NCBI RefSeq assembly: GCF_030286555.1
Contig: NZ_JASVWF010000009.1
Coordinates: 1-64,000 of the forward strand
Direction of reading: 5' to 3'
Source of the DNA: Actinomycetospora termitidis
GTDB lineage: Bacteria > Actinomycetota > Actinomycetes > Mycobacteriales > Pseudonocardiaceae
DNA: 64,000 bases
Shown here: in pieces, positions 8,963-16,981 of the stretch
How positions within the stretch are numbered: position 1 is the stretch's first letter
How the letters are laid out: every line of letters starts with the position of its first letter
The notes under the pieces: model-generated
What the model saw: the letters and a program-made list of their open reading frames with translations, nothing else
Told to the model about the DNA's origin: nothing
Databases searched by the model: none
Made by a program: the position numbers and the translations under genes

Positions 8963-9667
8963 GTGATCGAACGACAACCCAGGACCGTGACGCCGCTGGT
9001 CAGCGGGGTCGGCGGACCGAGCGTACGGACCGAGCCCCCCGACACCGTCCCCGTTCTCGTCCCCGACCCTCCCGCCGAGGACGTCACGGCCACCCCCGTC
9101 GCTGCGCTCGCCCCGGTGCCGGTCGCCACTCCGGCCCCTCCCGCCCCGTTCCTGGGACGTCGCCGGGTCCTGCTCCTCAACGCCACCTACGAACCGCTGA
9201 CGGCGCTGCCCCTGCGCCGCGCGATCGTCCTGCTGGTCTGCGGCAAGGCCGACGTCGTGCACGGCGACTCCTCCGGGCTCGTCCTGCACTCCGCCACGGG
9301 CGCCGTCGACGTCCCGTCGGTGATCCGGCTGCGGGTGTTCGTCCGCGTGCCCTACCGGGCCCGGGTCCCGCTCACCCGCGCGGCGCTCATGCACCGCGAC
9401 CGGTTCCGCTGCGCGTACTGCTCGGGGAAGGCCGAGACCATCGACCACGTGGTGCCGCGCAGCCGCGGGGGCACGCACACGTGGGAGAACACCGTCGCGT
9501 GCTGCGCCCGCTGCAACCACAAGAAGGCGGACAAGCTGCTCGCCGAGCTCGGCTGGCCGCTGCGGACGATGCCGACCGCGCCGCGCGGGCGGCACTGGCG
9601 GCTGCTCGCGGGTCTCGTCGACGCGGATCCGCAGTGGCTGCCCTACCTCGGGGAGACCGCGGCGTAG
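8963..9667 (+). CDS. HNH endonuclease family protein (Rv2469c-like)
   Basis: A protein of 234 residues with an HNH/McrA fold in the C-terminal half: RFRCAYCSG (first CxxC), the core DHVVPRSRGGTHTWENTV and then CCARCNHKK (second CxxC). The zinc-bound beta-beta-alpha metal site and His/Asn are intact, so DNA cleavage is possible, but this conserved single-copy actinobacterial family sits in a housekeeping block without a methylase or phage context. The first 65 residues are Pro/Ala/Val-rich and probably disordered. GTG 8963 is fixed by GGAGGTG. Confidence 0.88.
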   Translation: MIERQPRTVTPLVSGVGGPSVRTEPPDTVPVLVPDPPAEDVTATPVAALAPVPVATPAPPAPFLGRRRVLLLNATYEPLTALPLRRAIVLLVCGKADVVHGDSSGLVLHSATGAVDVPSVIRLRVFVRVPYRARVPLTRAALMHRDRFRCAYCSGKAETIDHVVPRSRGGTHTWENTVACCARCNHKKADKLLAELGWPLRTMPTAPRGRHWRLLAGLVDADPQWLPYLGETAA

Positions 9668-9736
9668 CGGGAGGCGCAGCGGAGCTCGACCGGGCAGGGC
9701 GGGAGACGCAGCGCAGCGGAGCTCGACCGGGCAGGG
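9668..9736. repeat. Tandem copies of a dispersed short repeat
   Basis: Two tandem units, 9668-9699 and 9700-9736, share CGGGAGRCGCAGC and GGAGCTCGACCGGGCAGGG; the second has five extra bases. The same core in opposite orientation occurs at 26134-26162. The units lie just after the HNH stop and before the amidase start. Confidence 0.75.
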
Positions 9737-9770
9737 CGGGCCGGGGTCCGAGGGTGCATGATCGCGTGAC

Positions 9771-11237
9771 GTGAGCGATCTGCACGAGCTGACCGCGCTG
9801 GAGACGGCGGACGCGATCCGGCGCGGGGACGTCTCCGTCCTCGACGTCGTCGACCACGCCCTGGCGCGCGCCGAGGGCATCGGCGCGCGGCTGGGCGCGT
9901 TCGCCGTCCTCACCCCCGAGCGCGCCCGGGAGGCCGCGCGGGCGCTCGACGATGCGCGGACCGGGCCGACACCGCCGTCGGGAAGCCTGTGGGGCGTCCC
10001 GACCGCGGTGAAGGACCTCAGCGCGACGGCGGGCGTGCGGACCGGGCGCGGGTCGGTGATCTACGCCGACTGGGTCCCGGAGGTCGACGACGACCTCGTC
10101 GGGCTGCTGCGCGCGGCGGGCACGGTGAGCCTCGGGAAGACCGCGGTGCCCGAGTTCGGGCTGCCCTGCTACACCGAGCCGGCCGGCGCGCCCCCCGCGG
10201 TCACCCCGTGGGACGTCTCGCGCTCGGCGGGCGGCTCGTCCGGGGGCGCGGCCGCGGCGGTGGCCGGCGGGGTGCTGCCGATGGCGCAGGGCTCCGACGG
10301 CGGCGGCTCGATCCGGATCCCGGCGTCGGTGTGCGGGCTCGTGGGGCTGAAGACGACGCGGGGCCGGGTCCCGGCGGGGCCCATGGGCGGCGACCCGGCC
10401 GGACTGTCGGTGCCGGGGCCGCTCGCCCGGACCGTCGCGGACGCGGCGGCCCTGCTCGACGTGCTCTGTGGGGGGCGGACGTGGCCGGGGGAGCCGTTCG
10501 TGCCGGGGCGGGTTCCCGACGGCGGGTACCTGGAGATGGTGCGCTCGGGCCCCGGCCCGCGGCGCCGGATCGGGCTGTGCACCACGGTGCCCTACGGCGA
10601 CCTGTCCGGGTTGCTCGGCGCGGAGTGGACGGGCGCCGCGGTGGACCCGGTGTGTGCGGCGGCGGCCGAGGACACCGCCCGCGTGCTGGAGTCGCTGGGG
10701 CACGTCGTCGAGCCGGTCGACCTCACGCTGCCCGACGAGGTGATCGGCGCGTTCCTCACGCTCTGGGCGACCCTCGCGCTCGCCGACCCGGTGGCCCCGG
10801 ACGACGAGCACCGGCTGCAGCCGCTGACCCGCCTCCTGCGGGCCCGGGGCCGCGAGGTGTCCGGGATCGCCGGGCTCGGGGCGCTGCAGACCGTCCAGGT
10901 CGCGACCCGGCGCATCGTCGCGGCGCGGGCCGGGCTGGACGCGGTGCTGACGCCGTCGGTGGCGCTGTCGCCGCGACCCGTGGGCTGGTTCTCCGCGGAC
11001 GGCCCGGAGACCGACTTCGTCCGGCAGGTCGCGTTCACACCGTGGACGGCGATCGCGAACATGACCGGGGAGCCGGCCCTCGGCCTCCCGACCGGCTGGC
11101 CCACGGTGGACGGCGGGACCCTGCCGGTGGGCGTGACGCTGCGGGGGCGGCGCGGCGAGGAGGACGTGCTGCTGGGGCTCGGGGCGGAGCTCGAGGCCGC
11201 GATGCCGTGGGCGCACCGTCGACCGCCGGTGTGGTGA
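9771..11237 (+). CDS. Amidase (amidase-signature family)
   Basis: A 488-residue amidase-signature enzyme. The Ser-cisSer-Lys triad is readable: Lys81 in TAVKD, Ser156 in SAGGSSGG and Ser180 in GSDGGGSIRIPAS, with the usual 24-residue spacing between the serines. It should hydrolyse a carboxamide; GatA is unlikely because gatB/gatC are absent and the C-terminus differs, so the substrate is unknown. GTG 9771 is the only sensible start, although no Shine-Dalgarno is visible. It is followed 50 bases later by the small membrane protein gene. Confidence 0.9.
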   Translation: MSDLHELTALETADAIRRGDVSVLDVVDHALARAEGIGARLGAFAVLTPERAREAARALDDARTGPTPPSGSLWGVPTAVKDLSATAGVRTGRGSVIYADWVPEVDDDLVGLLRAAGTVSLGKTAVPEFGLPCYTEPAGAPPAVTPWDVSRSAGGSSGGAAAAVAGGVLPMAQGSDGGGSIRIPASVCGLVGLKTTRGRVPAGPMGGDPAGLSVPGPLARTVADAAALLDVLCGGRTWPGEPFVPGRVPDGGYLEMVRSGPGPRRRIGLCTTVPYGDLSGLLGAEWTGAAVDPVCAAAAEDTARVLESLGHVVEPVDLTLPDEVIGAFLTLWATLALADPVAPDDEHRLQPLTRLLRARGREVSGIAGLGALQTVQVATRRIVAARAGLDAVLTPSVALSPRPVGWFSADGPETDFVRQVAFTPWTAIANMTGEPALGLPTGWPTVDGGTLPVGVTLRGRRGEEDVLLGLGAELEAAMPWAHRRPPVW

Positions 11238-11287
11238 GGAGGACCTACGACACGACGTCGGAGCGGCTTTCCACTACGGTTCGGCGC

Positions 11288-11536
11288 GTGAGTCCGATCG
11301 AGACGATCCTGATCTATGCGGTGATCCCGGTCGTCGCGCTGCTCCTGCTCTTCGTCGTGACCGCGACGCGGGGCCGGGGCAAGGCCGCGTCCTACCGGGC
11401 CGGCGACGAGTGGCCGCACGAGCCGCTCTGGTGGATCGGCAACCCCAAGGGGACCGGGCTGCCCGAGCCGACCGTGGAGGCCGTGGGCGCGACCGCGAAC
11501 CGCACCGCCCGAGGAGGCGCACGTGGCACCTGGTGA
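11288..11536 (+). CDS. Small one-helix membrane protein, resembling supercomplex subunit CtaJ
   Basis: Encodes 82 residues from GTG 11288: a single N-terminal transmembrane helix (about residues 5-25) and a polar tail with GDEWPHEPLWWIGNPKGTG. Its 3' end overlaps the next gene by 14 bases. From memory, a one-helix protein encoded just before a DUF5130 protein and pepN in mycobacteria is CtaJ, an accessory subunit of cytochrome oxidase in the III2IV2 supercomplex. Size, topology and neighbourhood agree; the identity is inferred from context and not from an alignment. Confidence 0.65.
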   Translation: MSPIETILIYAVIPVVALLLLFVVTATRGRGKAASYRAGDEWPHEPLWWIGNPKGTGLPEPTVEAVGATANRTARGGARGTW

Positions 11537-12044
11537 AGTCGCGCGCCCGCAGGCGCGGCCCGGCGAGACCCCGATGATCCGCGAGACCGGCCTCGCCGAG
11601 GACCCGGTCTACGGTCACGCACGGGTGCCGACCGCCTCCGGCCGCATCTCCGAGGCCACCGAGATCCTGGCCGACGACCAGCGCGTCCCGTTCTCGTCGT
11701 CCCAGCTCTCCCGCATCGACGAGGCGCTGACCCGCACCTCCGCCGACACCGGGCTGCTGTTCAGCGTGTGGGTCGGTGAGCTCGGCGGGCGTTCCCGCGA
11801 GCGCGCCGAAGAGTTGCACGCCGCGCTCGGCGAGCAGGCCGAGGAGGCCGTGCTCGTCTGCGTGTCGCCGGGCGAGCGGGTCGTCGAGGTCGTGACCGGC
11901 GAGGAGTCCGTGCGCCGCGTCGACGACCGGGGCGCCAAGCTCGCGGTGATGGCGATGGTCTCGTCGTTCACCGAGTCCGACCTCGTGGGCGGCATCGTCG
12001 AGGGCCTCCGCGTGCTCGGCGACCACGCAGGGTCGAAGCACTAG
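11523..12044 (+). CDS. DUF5130/TPM-like protein, possibly the supercomplex factor PRSAF1
   Basis: A 173-residue protein starting at GTG 11523, five bases after GAGGAGG. It has no signal peptide; the body looks like a TPM/DUF5130 fold (LLFSVWVGELGGRSRERAEE, then CVSPGERVVEVVTGEE and a variable helix). It corresponds to Rv2468c by position and length. Mycobacterial orthologues have been found in respiratory supercomplex preparations (recalled as PRSAF1). Overlap with the upstream small membrane protein argues that both act together. A perfect bidirectional hairpin ends the unit. Confidence 0.7.
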   Translation: MAPGEVARPQARPGETPMIRETGLAEDPVYGHARVPTASGRISEATEILADDQRVPFSSSQLSRIDEALTRTSADTGLLFSVWVGELGGRSRERAEELHAALGEQAEEAVLVCVSPGERVVEVVTGEESVRRVDDRGAKLAVMAMVSSFTESDLVGGIVEGLRVLGDHAGSKH

Positions 12045-12069
12045 GCCGTACGGCCCAGCCCCCTCGCTG

Positions 12070-12118
12070 AACGAACGGCACTCTCGCGCCCCTAGACGCA
12101 GCGAGAGTGCCGTTCGTT
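12070..12118. terminator. Perfect 18-bp bidirectional hairpin between convergent genes
   Basis: AACGAACGGCACTCTCGC (12070-12087) is the exact reverse complement of 12101-12118, with a 13-base loop. It sits between the DUF5130 gene and pepN, which converge here, so it most likely terminates both. There is no T run beyond the TT of the stem. Its length and perfection also suit a dispersed extragenic palindrome. Confidence 0.75.
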
Positions 12119-12131
12119 CGTTCCGGGGGTG

Positions 12132-14696
12132 TCAGCTCCGGTCGGACTCCCGCGCCGCCAGGGCCCGCACGACGCCCGCGCGGCCCTCGGTGACCAGGCG
12201 GCGCAGCGCCGAGGGGTGCTCCCCGGCGAGCCAGCGGTCGGCGGCCTCGACGGTCTGCGGCTCGACGGCCCACGACGGGAACATCCCCTGCACGAACGGC
12301 TGCGCCTGCTCGCTCGAGCGCCGGCCCCAGACCTCGTCGACCACCGCGAAGTACTTCTCGCGGTAGTCGGTGAGCAGCGCCCCCTGGGCGGGGTGCGAGA
12401 AGCCCATGATGATCGCCATGTTGATCGCGTTGGGCAGCGTGTCGTCTCCGGCGGCGCGCTCCCAGGCGGTCGCCTTCGCCTCGGGGGTCGGCACCAGCGC
12501 CCGCGCGCGCTCGGCCATCCGGAGCCCGGTGGCGGTGTTGTCCCGCTCGAGCTCGGCGGCGATCTCGGGCTCGCCGGCCGCCCCGTGCGCCACCAGCGCG
12601 TGCAGCAGCCGCCACCGCAGGTCGGTGTCGACGGTCAGGCCCTCGAGCGGACGGGTGCCGTCCCGCCAGCCGGCCAGCGCCTCGAGCGCCTCGGGGGTCA
12701 GCACGGAACCGGAGAGCGCGTTCACGAACGCGAGCTGGTGGTCCGAGCCGGCCTCGGCCGACCGGGCCAGGTCGAGCAGCGTGGCCACGAACGACGGCCA
12801 GCCCTGCTCGACGGCCCACTCCGGGTCCGCGTAGGACGCCAGCGCGGTCTGGGCCTGCAGCAGCAGCCGCTGCACCACGCCCACCTCGGTCTCGGCCGCG
12901 ACCCCGCCGACGACGAGGGCCACGAAGTCCCGGGCGCGCATCTCGGCCTCGCGGGTCATCTCCCACGCCGCCGACCAGCACAGCGTGCGCGGCAGCGGCT
13001 CCGCGACGTCGCCGATCCGCTCGATCAGGGTGCCGAGCGACCGGTCGTCGAGGCGCATCGTGCAGTAGGTGAGGTCGTCGTCGTTGACCAGCACCAGCGC
13101 ACCGGCCGGGACGCCGACCAGCTCGGGGACCTCGGTGCGTTCCGCCGTGACGTCGAGCTCGGTGCGGTGGCGCCGCACCAGCTTCCCGGTCTCGTCGGCG
13201 TCGTAGATCCCGACGGCGATCCGGTGCGTGCGGGTCTCGCCGGCGCCCGGCTTCGCGCCGCCCTGGAGCACGGCGAAGCCGGAGTAGGACCCGTCGTCGG
13301 ACACCTGGAACGACGGCGTCAGCGAGTTCAGCCCCGTCGTCCGGAGCCACTCGGCCGACCAGCTCGACAGGTCGCGGCCGGACGACTCGGTCAGCGCGCC
13401 GAGCAGGTCGTCGAAGGTGGCGTTGCCGTAGGCGTGCCGGGAGAAGTACAGCCGCAGCCCGGCGAGGAACTCGTCCTGCCCGACGAAGGCCACGAGCTGC
13501 TTGAGCACCGACGCGCCCTTGGCGTAGGTGATGCCGTCGAAGTTGACCTCGACGGCCTGCAGGTCGGGGATGTCCGCGGCGATCGGGTGCGTCGAGGGCA
13601 GCTGGTCCTGGCGGTAGGCCCAGGACTTCTCGACGTTGGCGAACGTCGTCCACGCGTTCCGGTACTCGGTGGCCTCGGCCTGGCTGACCACCGAGGCCCA
13701 CGTCGCGAACGACTCGTTCAGCCACAGGTCGTCCCACCAGCGCATCGTCACGAGGTCGCCGAACCACATGTGCGCCATCTCGTGCAGCACGGTCTCGGCG
13801 CGGCGCTCGTAGAGGTAGCGGGTGACGCGGCTGCGGAAGACGTAGTCCTCCAGGAACGTCACCGCGCCGACGTTCTCCATCGCGCCCGCGTTGAACTCGG
13901 GCACGAAGAGCTGGTCGTACTTCGCGAAGGGGTAGGGCACGCCGAAGTTGCGGTGGTAGAAGCCGAAGCCCTGCTTGGTCTCGGTGAACAGCCGCTCGGC
14001 GTCCATGTGCTCGGCGAGCGACGAGCGGCAGTAGATCCCGAGCGGGATCTCGCCGTGCTCGTCGGAGTAGGTGTCGGTCCACCGCGCGTACGGCCCGGCG
14101 ATCAGCGCCACGAGGTAGGTCGAGATCCGCGCGGTGGTGTCGAACGCGTGGTGGACCGCGCCGTTCGGCAGCGTCGTCGTCGTGGACAGGGCGCCGTTGG
14201 AGATGACGTGCCAGTCCGGGGCCGCGGCCGCGGTCAGCGTGATCGTAGCCTTGAGGTCGGGCTGGTCGAAGCACGCGAACATGCGCTTCGCGTCCGCCGT
14301 CTCGAACTGGCTGTAGAGGTAGACCGCGCCGTCGACCGGGTCGACGAACCGGTGCAGGCCCTCGCCGGTGTTCATGTAGCGGCAGTCGGCGTCGACGACG
14401 AGCTCGTTCTCGGCCGCGAGGTCGGGCAGCGCGATGCCCTTCTCCTCGTCGTAGCCGGAGACGTCCAGCGCGACGCCGTTGAGGTTCGCCGAGCGCACGC
14501 CCGCGGCGACGATGTCGATCCAGCTGGCGGCGCCGGGCGACGAGCTGCGGAACCGCACCGTCGTCGTCGAGCGGAACGTCTCCTCGCCCGGCCGGTCGCC
14601 GCCGTCGGTGAGGTCGAGGGCGATCGTGTACGAGTCGACCTCGAGCATCTCCGCGCGGGTCCGCGCGTCGTCCCTGGTCAGGTTCGGAGCAGCCAC
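12132..14696 (-). CDS. pepN: Aminopeptidase N (M1 family)
   Basis: An M1 zinc aminopeptidase of 854 residues, close to the usual 860. The exopeptidase motif GAMEN, the zinc site HEMAH near residue 300 and the second glutamate in WLNESFA are all present, followed by the long ERAP1-like helical C-terminal domain. It removes N-terminal residues from peptides in the cytoplasm. GTG 14696 begins AAPNLTRDDARTR, where the family normally starts; longer readings run into the promoter region shared with the divergent DsbA-like gene. It terminates at a perfect hairpin. Confidence 0.95.
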   Translation of the reverse strand: MAAPNLTRDDARTRAEMLEVDSYTIALDLTDGGDRPGEETFRSTTTVRFRSSSPGAASWIDIVAAGVRSANLNGVALDVSGYDEEKGIALPDLAAENELVVDADCRYMNTGEGLHRFVDPVDGAVYLYSQFETADAKRMFACFDQPDLKATITLTAAAAPDWHVISNGALSTTTTLPNGAVHHAFDTTARISTYLVALIAGPYARWTDTYSDEHGEIPLGIYCRSSLAEHMDAERLFTETKQGFGFYHRNFGVPYPFAKYDQLFVPEFNAGAMENVGAVTFLEDYVFRSRVTRYLYERRAETVLHEMAHMWFGDLVTMRWWDDLWLNESFATWASVVSQAEATEYRNAWTTFANVEKSWAYRQDQLPSTHPIAADIPDLQAVEVNFDGITYAKGASVLKQLVAFVGQDEFLAGLRLYFSRHAYGNATFDDLLGALTESSGRDLSSWSAEWLRTTGLNSLTPSFQVSDDGSYSGFAVLQGGAKPGAGETRTHRIAVGIYDADETGKLVRRHRTELDVTAERTEVPELVGVPAGALVLVNDDDLTYCTMRLDDRSLGTLIERIGDVAEPLPRTLCWSAAWEMTREAEMRARDFVALVVGGVAAETEVGVVQRLLLQAQTALASYADPEWAVEQGWPSFVATLLDLARSAEAGSDHQLAFVNALSGSVLTPEALEALAGWRDGTRPLEGLTVDTDLRWRLLHALVAHGAAGEPEIAAELERDNTATGLRMAERARALVPTPEAKATAWERAAGDDTLPNAINMAIIMGFSHPAQGALLTDYREKYFAVVDEVWGRRSSEQAQPFVQGMFPSWAVEPQTVEAADRWLAGEHPSALRRLVTEGRAGVVRALAARESDRS

Positions 14697-14784
14697 GGAC
14701 GCCACCCTATCGACGGGGGAACACGGTCGCGCCCGCTGCGGTTCGCACCGGTAGAAGGCCGTCGATCGAGGGAAGCCTGAGGAC
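14697..14784. promoter_or_regulatory. Divergent promoter region pepN / DsbA-like gene
   Basis: These 88 bases separate two divergent starts. A ribosome-site-like GAGGAC precedes ATG 14785. I found no clear -35/-10 pair or palindrome. Confidence 0.3.
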
Positions 14785-15396
14785 ATGAGCACCGACAAGT
14801 CACGCGTGGATTTCTGGTTCGACCCGCTCTGCCCGTTCGCGTGGATCACCTCCCGCTGGGTGCTGGAGGTGGAGAAGGTCCGCGACGTCGAGGTGCACTG
14901 GCACGTGATGAGCCTCTCCGTGCTCAACTCCGGCCGGGACCTCGACGAGAAGTACCAGGCGATGATGGAGGAGGGCTGGAAGCCCGTCCGCGTCTGCATC
15001 GCCGCCGCGCAGAAGCACGGTGACGAGATCCTCGCCCCGCTCTACACCGCGATGGGCACCAAGATCCACAACGAGGGCAACAAGGACTTCGACGACGTCA
15101 TCGCGAAGTCCCTCGCCGAGGTCGGCCTGGAGGCGGACCTCGCGCAGGCCGCCACGTCGACCGACTACGACGACGCGCTGAAGAAGTCCCACCACGAGGG
15201 CATGGACCCGGTGGGCATGGACGTCGGCACCCCGGTCATCCACGTCGAGGGCTCGGCGTTCTTCGGCCCCGTCATGACCCGCATCCCCAAGGGCGAGCAG
15301 GCCGGGCAGATCTGGGACGGCTCGAAGCTCCTCGCCGGCTACGAGTACTTCTACGAGCTCAAGCGCACCCGCGACACCGAGCTGAAGTTCGACTGA
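14785..15396 (+). CDS. DsbA-family mycothiol-dependent oxidoreductase, Rv2466c-like, altered active site
   Basis: A cytoplasmic thioredoxin-fold protein of 203 residues with the DsbA helical insertion, matching Rv2466c of M. tuberculosis, a mycothiol-dependent reductase/nitroreductase. Conserved segments include [22 protein letters not shown] and [11 protein letters not shown]. The redox motif reads Cys16-Pro-Phe-Ala19, whereas I recall CPWC in Rv2466c: the nucleophilic Cys is kept but the resolving Cys is Ala. A monothiol mechanism with mycothiol would still be possible. It has its own promoter opposite pepN and a strong terminator. Confidence 0.9.
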   Translation: MSTDKSRVDFWFDPLCPFAWITSRWVLEVEKVRDVEVHWHVMSLSVLNSGRDLDEKYQAMMEEGWKPVRVCIAAAQKHGDEILAPLYTAMGTKIHNEGNKDFDDVIAKSLAEVGLEADLAQAATSTDYDDALKKSHHEGMDPVGMDVGTPVIHVEGSAFFGPVMTRIPKGEQAGQIWDGSKLLAGYEYFYELKRTRDTELKFD

Positions 15397-15404
15397 CCCT
15401 TCCC

Positions 15405-15435
15405 GACGACGGGTGCCGGTGCGGCACCCGTCGTC
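15405..15435. terminator. 14-bp hairpin terminator between convergent genes
   Basis: GACGACGGGTGCCG (15405-15418) pairs perfectly with 15422-15435 around a three-base GTG loop. It overlaps the stop of the thiolase-like gene, lies nine bases after the DsbA-like gene and can serve both strands. Confidence 0.8.
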
Positions 15436-16981
15436 AGGTGAGCGTCACCCGGTGGCCCTTCTCCGCGGGGCGGACGTGCACGGAGCGGCCGATCGGGTCC
15501 GTCGTCGCGAACGCCTCGAGGGTGGCGGCGTCGTCGGGGTCGACGCGCGCGAGGACGCGTCGCCCGTCGTCGGGCAGCCGCCCGACCACCACGGCGCCGT
15601 ACGGGCGCCCGTCGCGCCCGTACTCGACGGTGTAGGTCTCGACCGTCACCGCGCCCTCGGCCCGTCGCGCCTGGCCGGGGCCCTGCGCGTGGACGGCGTC
15701 GACCTCGGCCTGCGCGGCGGCGTCGTCCCCGGGCCGCCACGGAGTGGGCCGGGTCGAGTACACCCCGGCCGAGTACTTGTGGATCGCCCCGCCGTTGGCG
15801 CCGACCAGCCCGAAGGTGCCCGGTCGGGCTCGGAGCGCGGTGACGGTGTCGGCGATCGCGTGCATCGAGTAGTCGTTGCCCGGACCGCCGAAGAACGGCA
15901 GCCCACCGGTGACGGTCAGGCCCCGCGGGTCGTCCGCGGCGAGGCCGAGCTCGTCGGTGACGACGCGGACCGCGATGGGGAAGCAGCTGTAGAGGTCGAT
16001 CGTGGTGAGGTCGTCCACGCCGATCCCCGCGAGGTCGAGGGCGCGCCGGACGGCGGTCGCCGCGGCGGGGCTCGCGCCGAGGTCGGCGCGGTCGAGCAGC
16101 GGGGGCTCGACGAGGTCCGCGTGCCCGTGCAGGTGGACCCACCGGTCGTCGGGAACACCCAGCTCGCGCGCGGTTCCGGCGGACGCGAGCACCACCGCCG
16201 CGCCCTGGTTGACCTGCTCGCGCGCGACCAGGTGGCGCAGGTAGGGGTCGGCGATCGGGCGGTTGTCCGACGACGGCGTCGCCAGCTCGTCGACGGACCT
16301 TGCCGTCGGGGCCGCGGCGTGCGGGTTCTTCGCCGCGACCTCCGACAACGGGGCGAACAGCTCGGCCATCTCCCGGCGGTGGTCCTCGCGAGAGAGTCCG
16401 AGCCGGGCGCGGCGAGCGTGCTCGCACAGGGCGTACTGCAGGACGGGCGTGAGGACGTCGTTCTCGACCTGCTCCGGGACGATGAACGACTCGAGCCCGA
16501 GCCCGCGGTCCTCGAGCTGCCCGCCGACGTGCTCGGTCCAGTCCGGGCGGTCGGCCTCGGAACTCAGCAGGCGGCGGACCGTGGACATCGCCTCGGCCCC
16601 CACCAGCAGCGCGACGTCGATCTCCCCGGCCGCGATCGCCGCGGCCGCCTCGGTGACCAGGTGCTGCGGGGACTGGCCGCCGACCACCTCGAGCACCGCA
16701 CGCCGCGGGTCGGCGCCGATCCGCGTCCCGATCGACCGCGGATAGTTGTCCGAGCGGCCCAGGGGCGCCTCGGCGCCGGGCGCGGACATCTCGAACTGGC
16801 GGACGGCGGCGATCAGGTCGATGCGGGCGGCGAGGTCGGCCGGATCGGCGCCCGCGTCGGTCAGGGCGGCCCGTGCGGCCCCGGCGCCCAGATCGACGGG
16901 CGAGAGGCCCCGGTAACCGGGGTCGTCCAGGCGTTCGGAGGACTGCCCGACGCCGACGAGGACCGGGGTGCGATCGCTCAC
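15434..16981 (-). CDS. Thiolase-like acetyl-CoA acetyltransferase lacking the usual cysteine
   Basis: A 515-residue protein of the thiolase superfamily (acetyl-CoA acetyltransferase/SCP-x-like, common in mycolata). The start GTG 16981 overlaps the stop of the upstream nitronate monooxygenase gene. Where thiolases place the nucleophilic Cys it reads GGQSPQ; the later histidine region reads GAIHKYSAGV, and the C-terminal CxG motif is absent. It may therefore be a non-classical acyl-transfer or lyase-type member rather than a true degradative thiolase. A C-terminal OB-like extension follows (about residues 420-515). The coupling suggests a shared acyl-CoA pathway. Confidence 0.82.
   Translation of the reverse strand: MSDRTPVLVGVGQSSERLDDPGYRGLSPVDLGAGAARAALTDAGADPADLAARIDLIAAVRQFEMSAPGAEAPLGRSDNYPRSIGTRIGADPRRAVLEVVGGQSPQHLVTEAAAAIAAGEIDVALLVGAEAMSTVRRLLSSEADRPDWTEHVGGQLEDRGLGLESFIVPEQVENDVLTPVLQYALCEHARRARLGLSREDHRREMAELFAPLSEVAAKNPHAAAPTARSVDELATPSSDNRPIADPYLRHLVAREQVNQGAAVVLASAGTARELGVPDDRWVHLHGHADLVEPPLLDRADLGASPAAATAVRRALDLAGIGVDDLTTIDLYSCFPIAVRVVTDELGLAADDPRGLTVTGGLPFFGGPGNDYSMHAIADTVTALRARPGTFGLVGANGGAIHKYSAGVYSTRPTPWRPGDDAAAQAEVDAVHAQGPGQARRAEGAVTVETYTVEYGRDGRPYGAVVVGRLPDDGRRVLARVDPDDAATLEAFATTDPIGRSVHVRPAEKGHRVTLT

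Noticed and set aside
12129..14780. A long forward frame opposite pepN
   Set aside because: Antisense shadow; pepN has all catalytic motifs and the forward translation has none.
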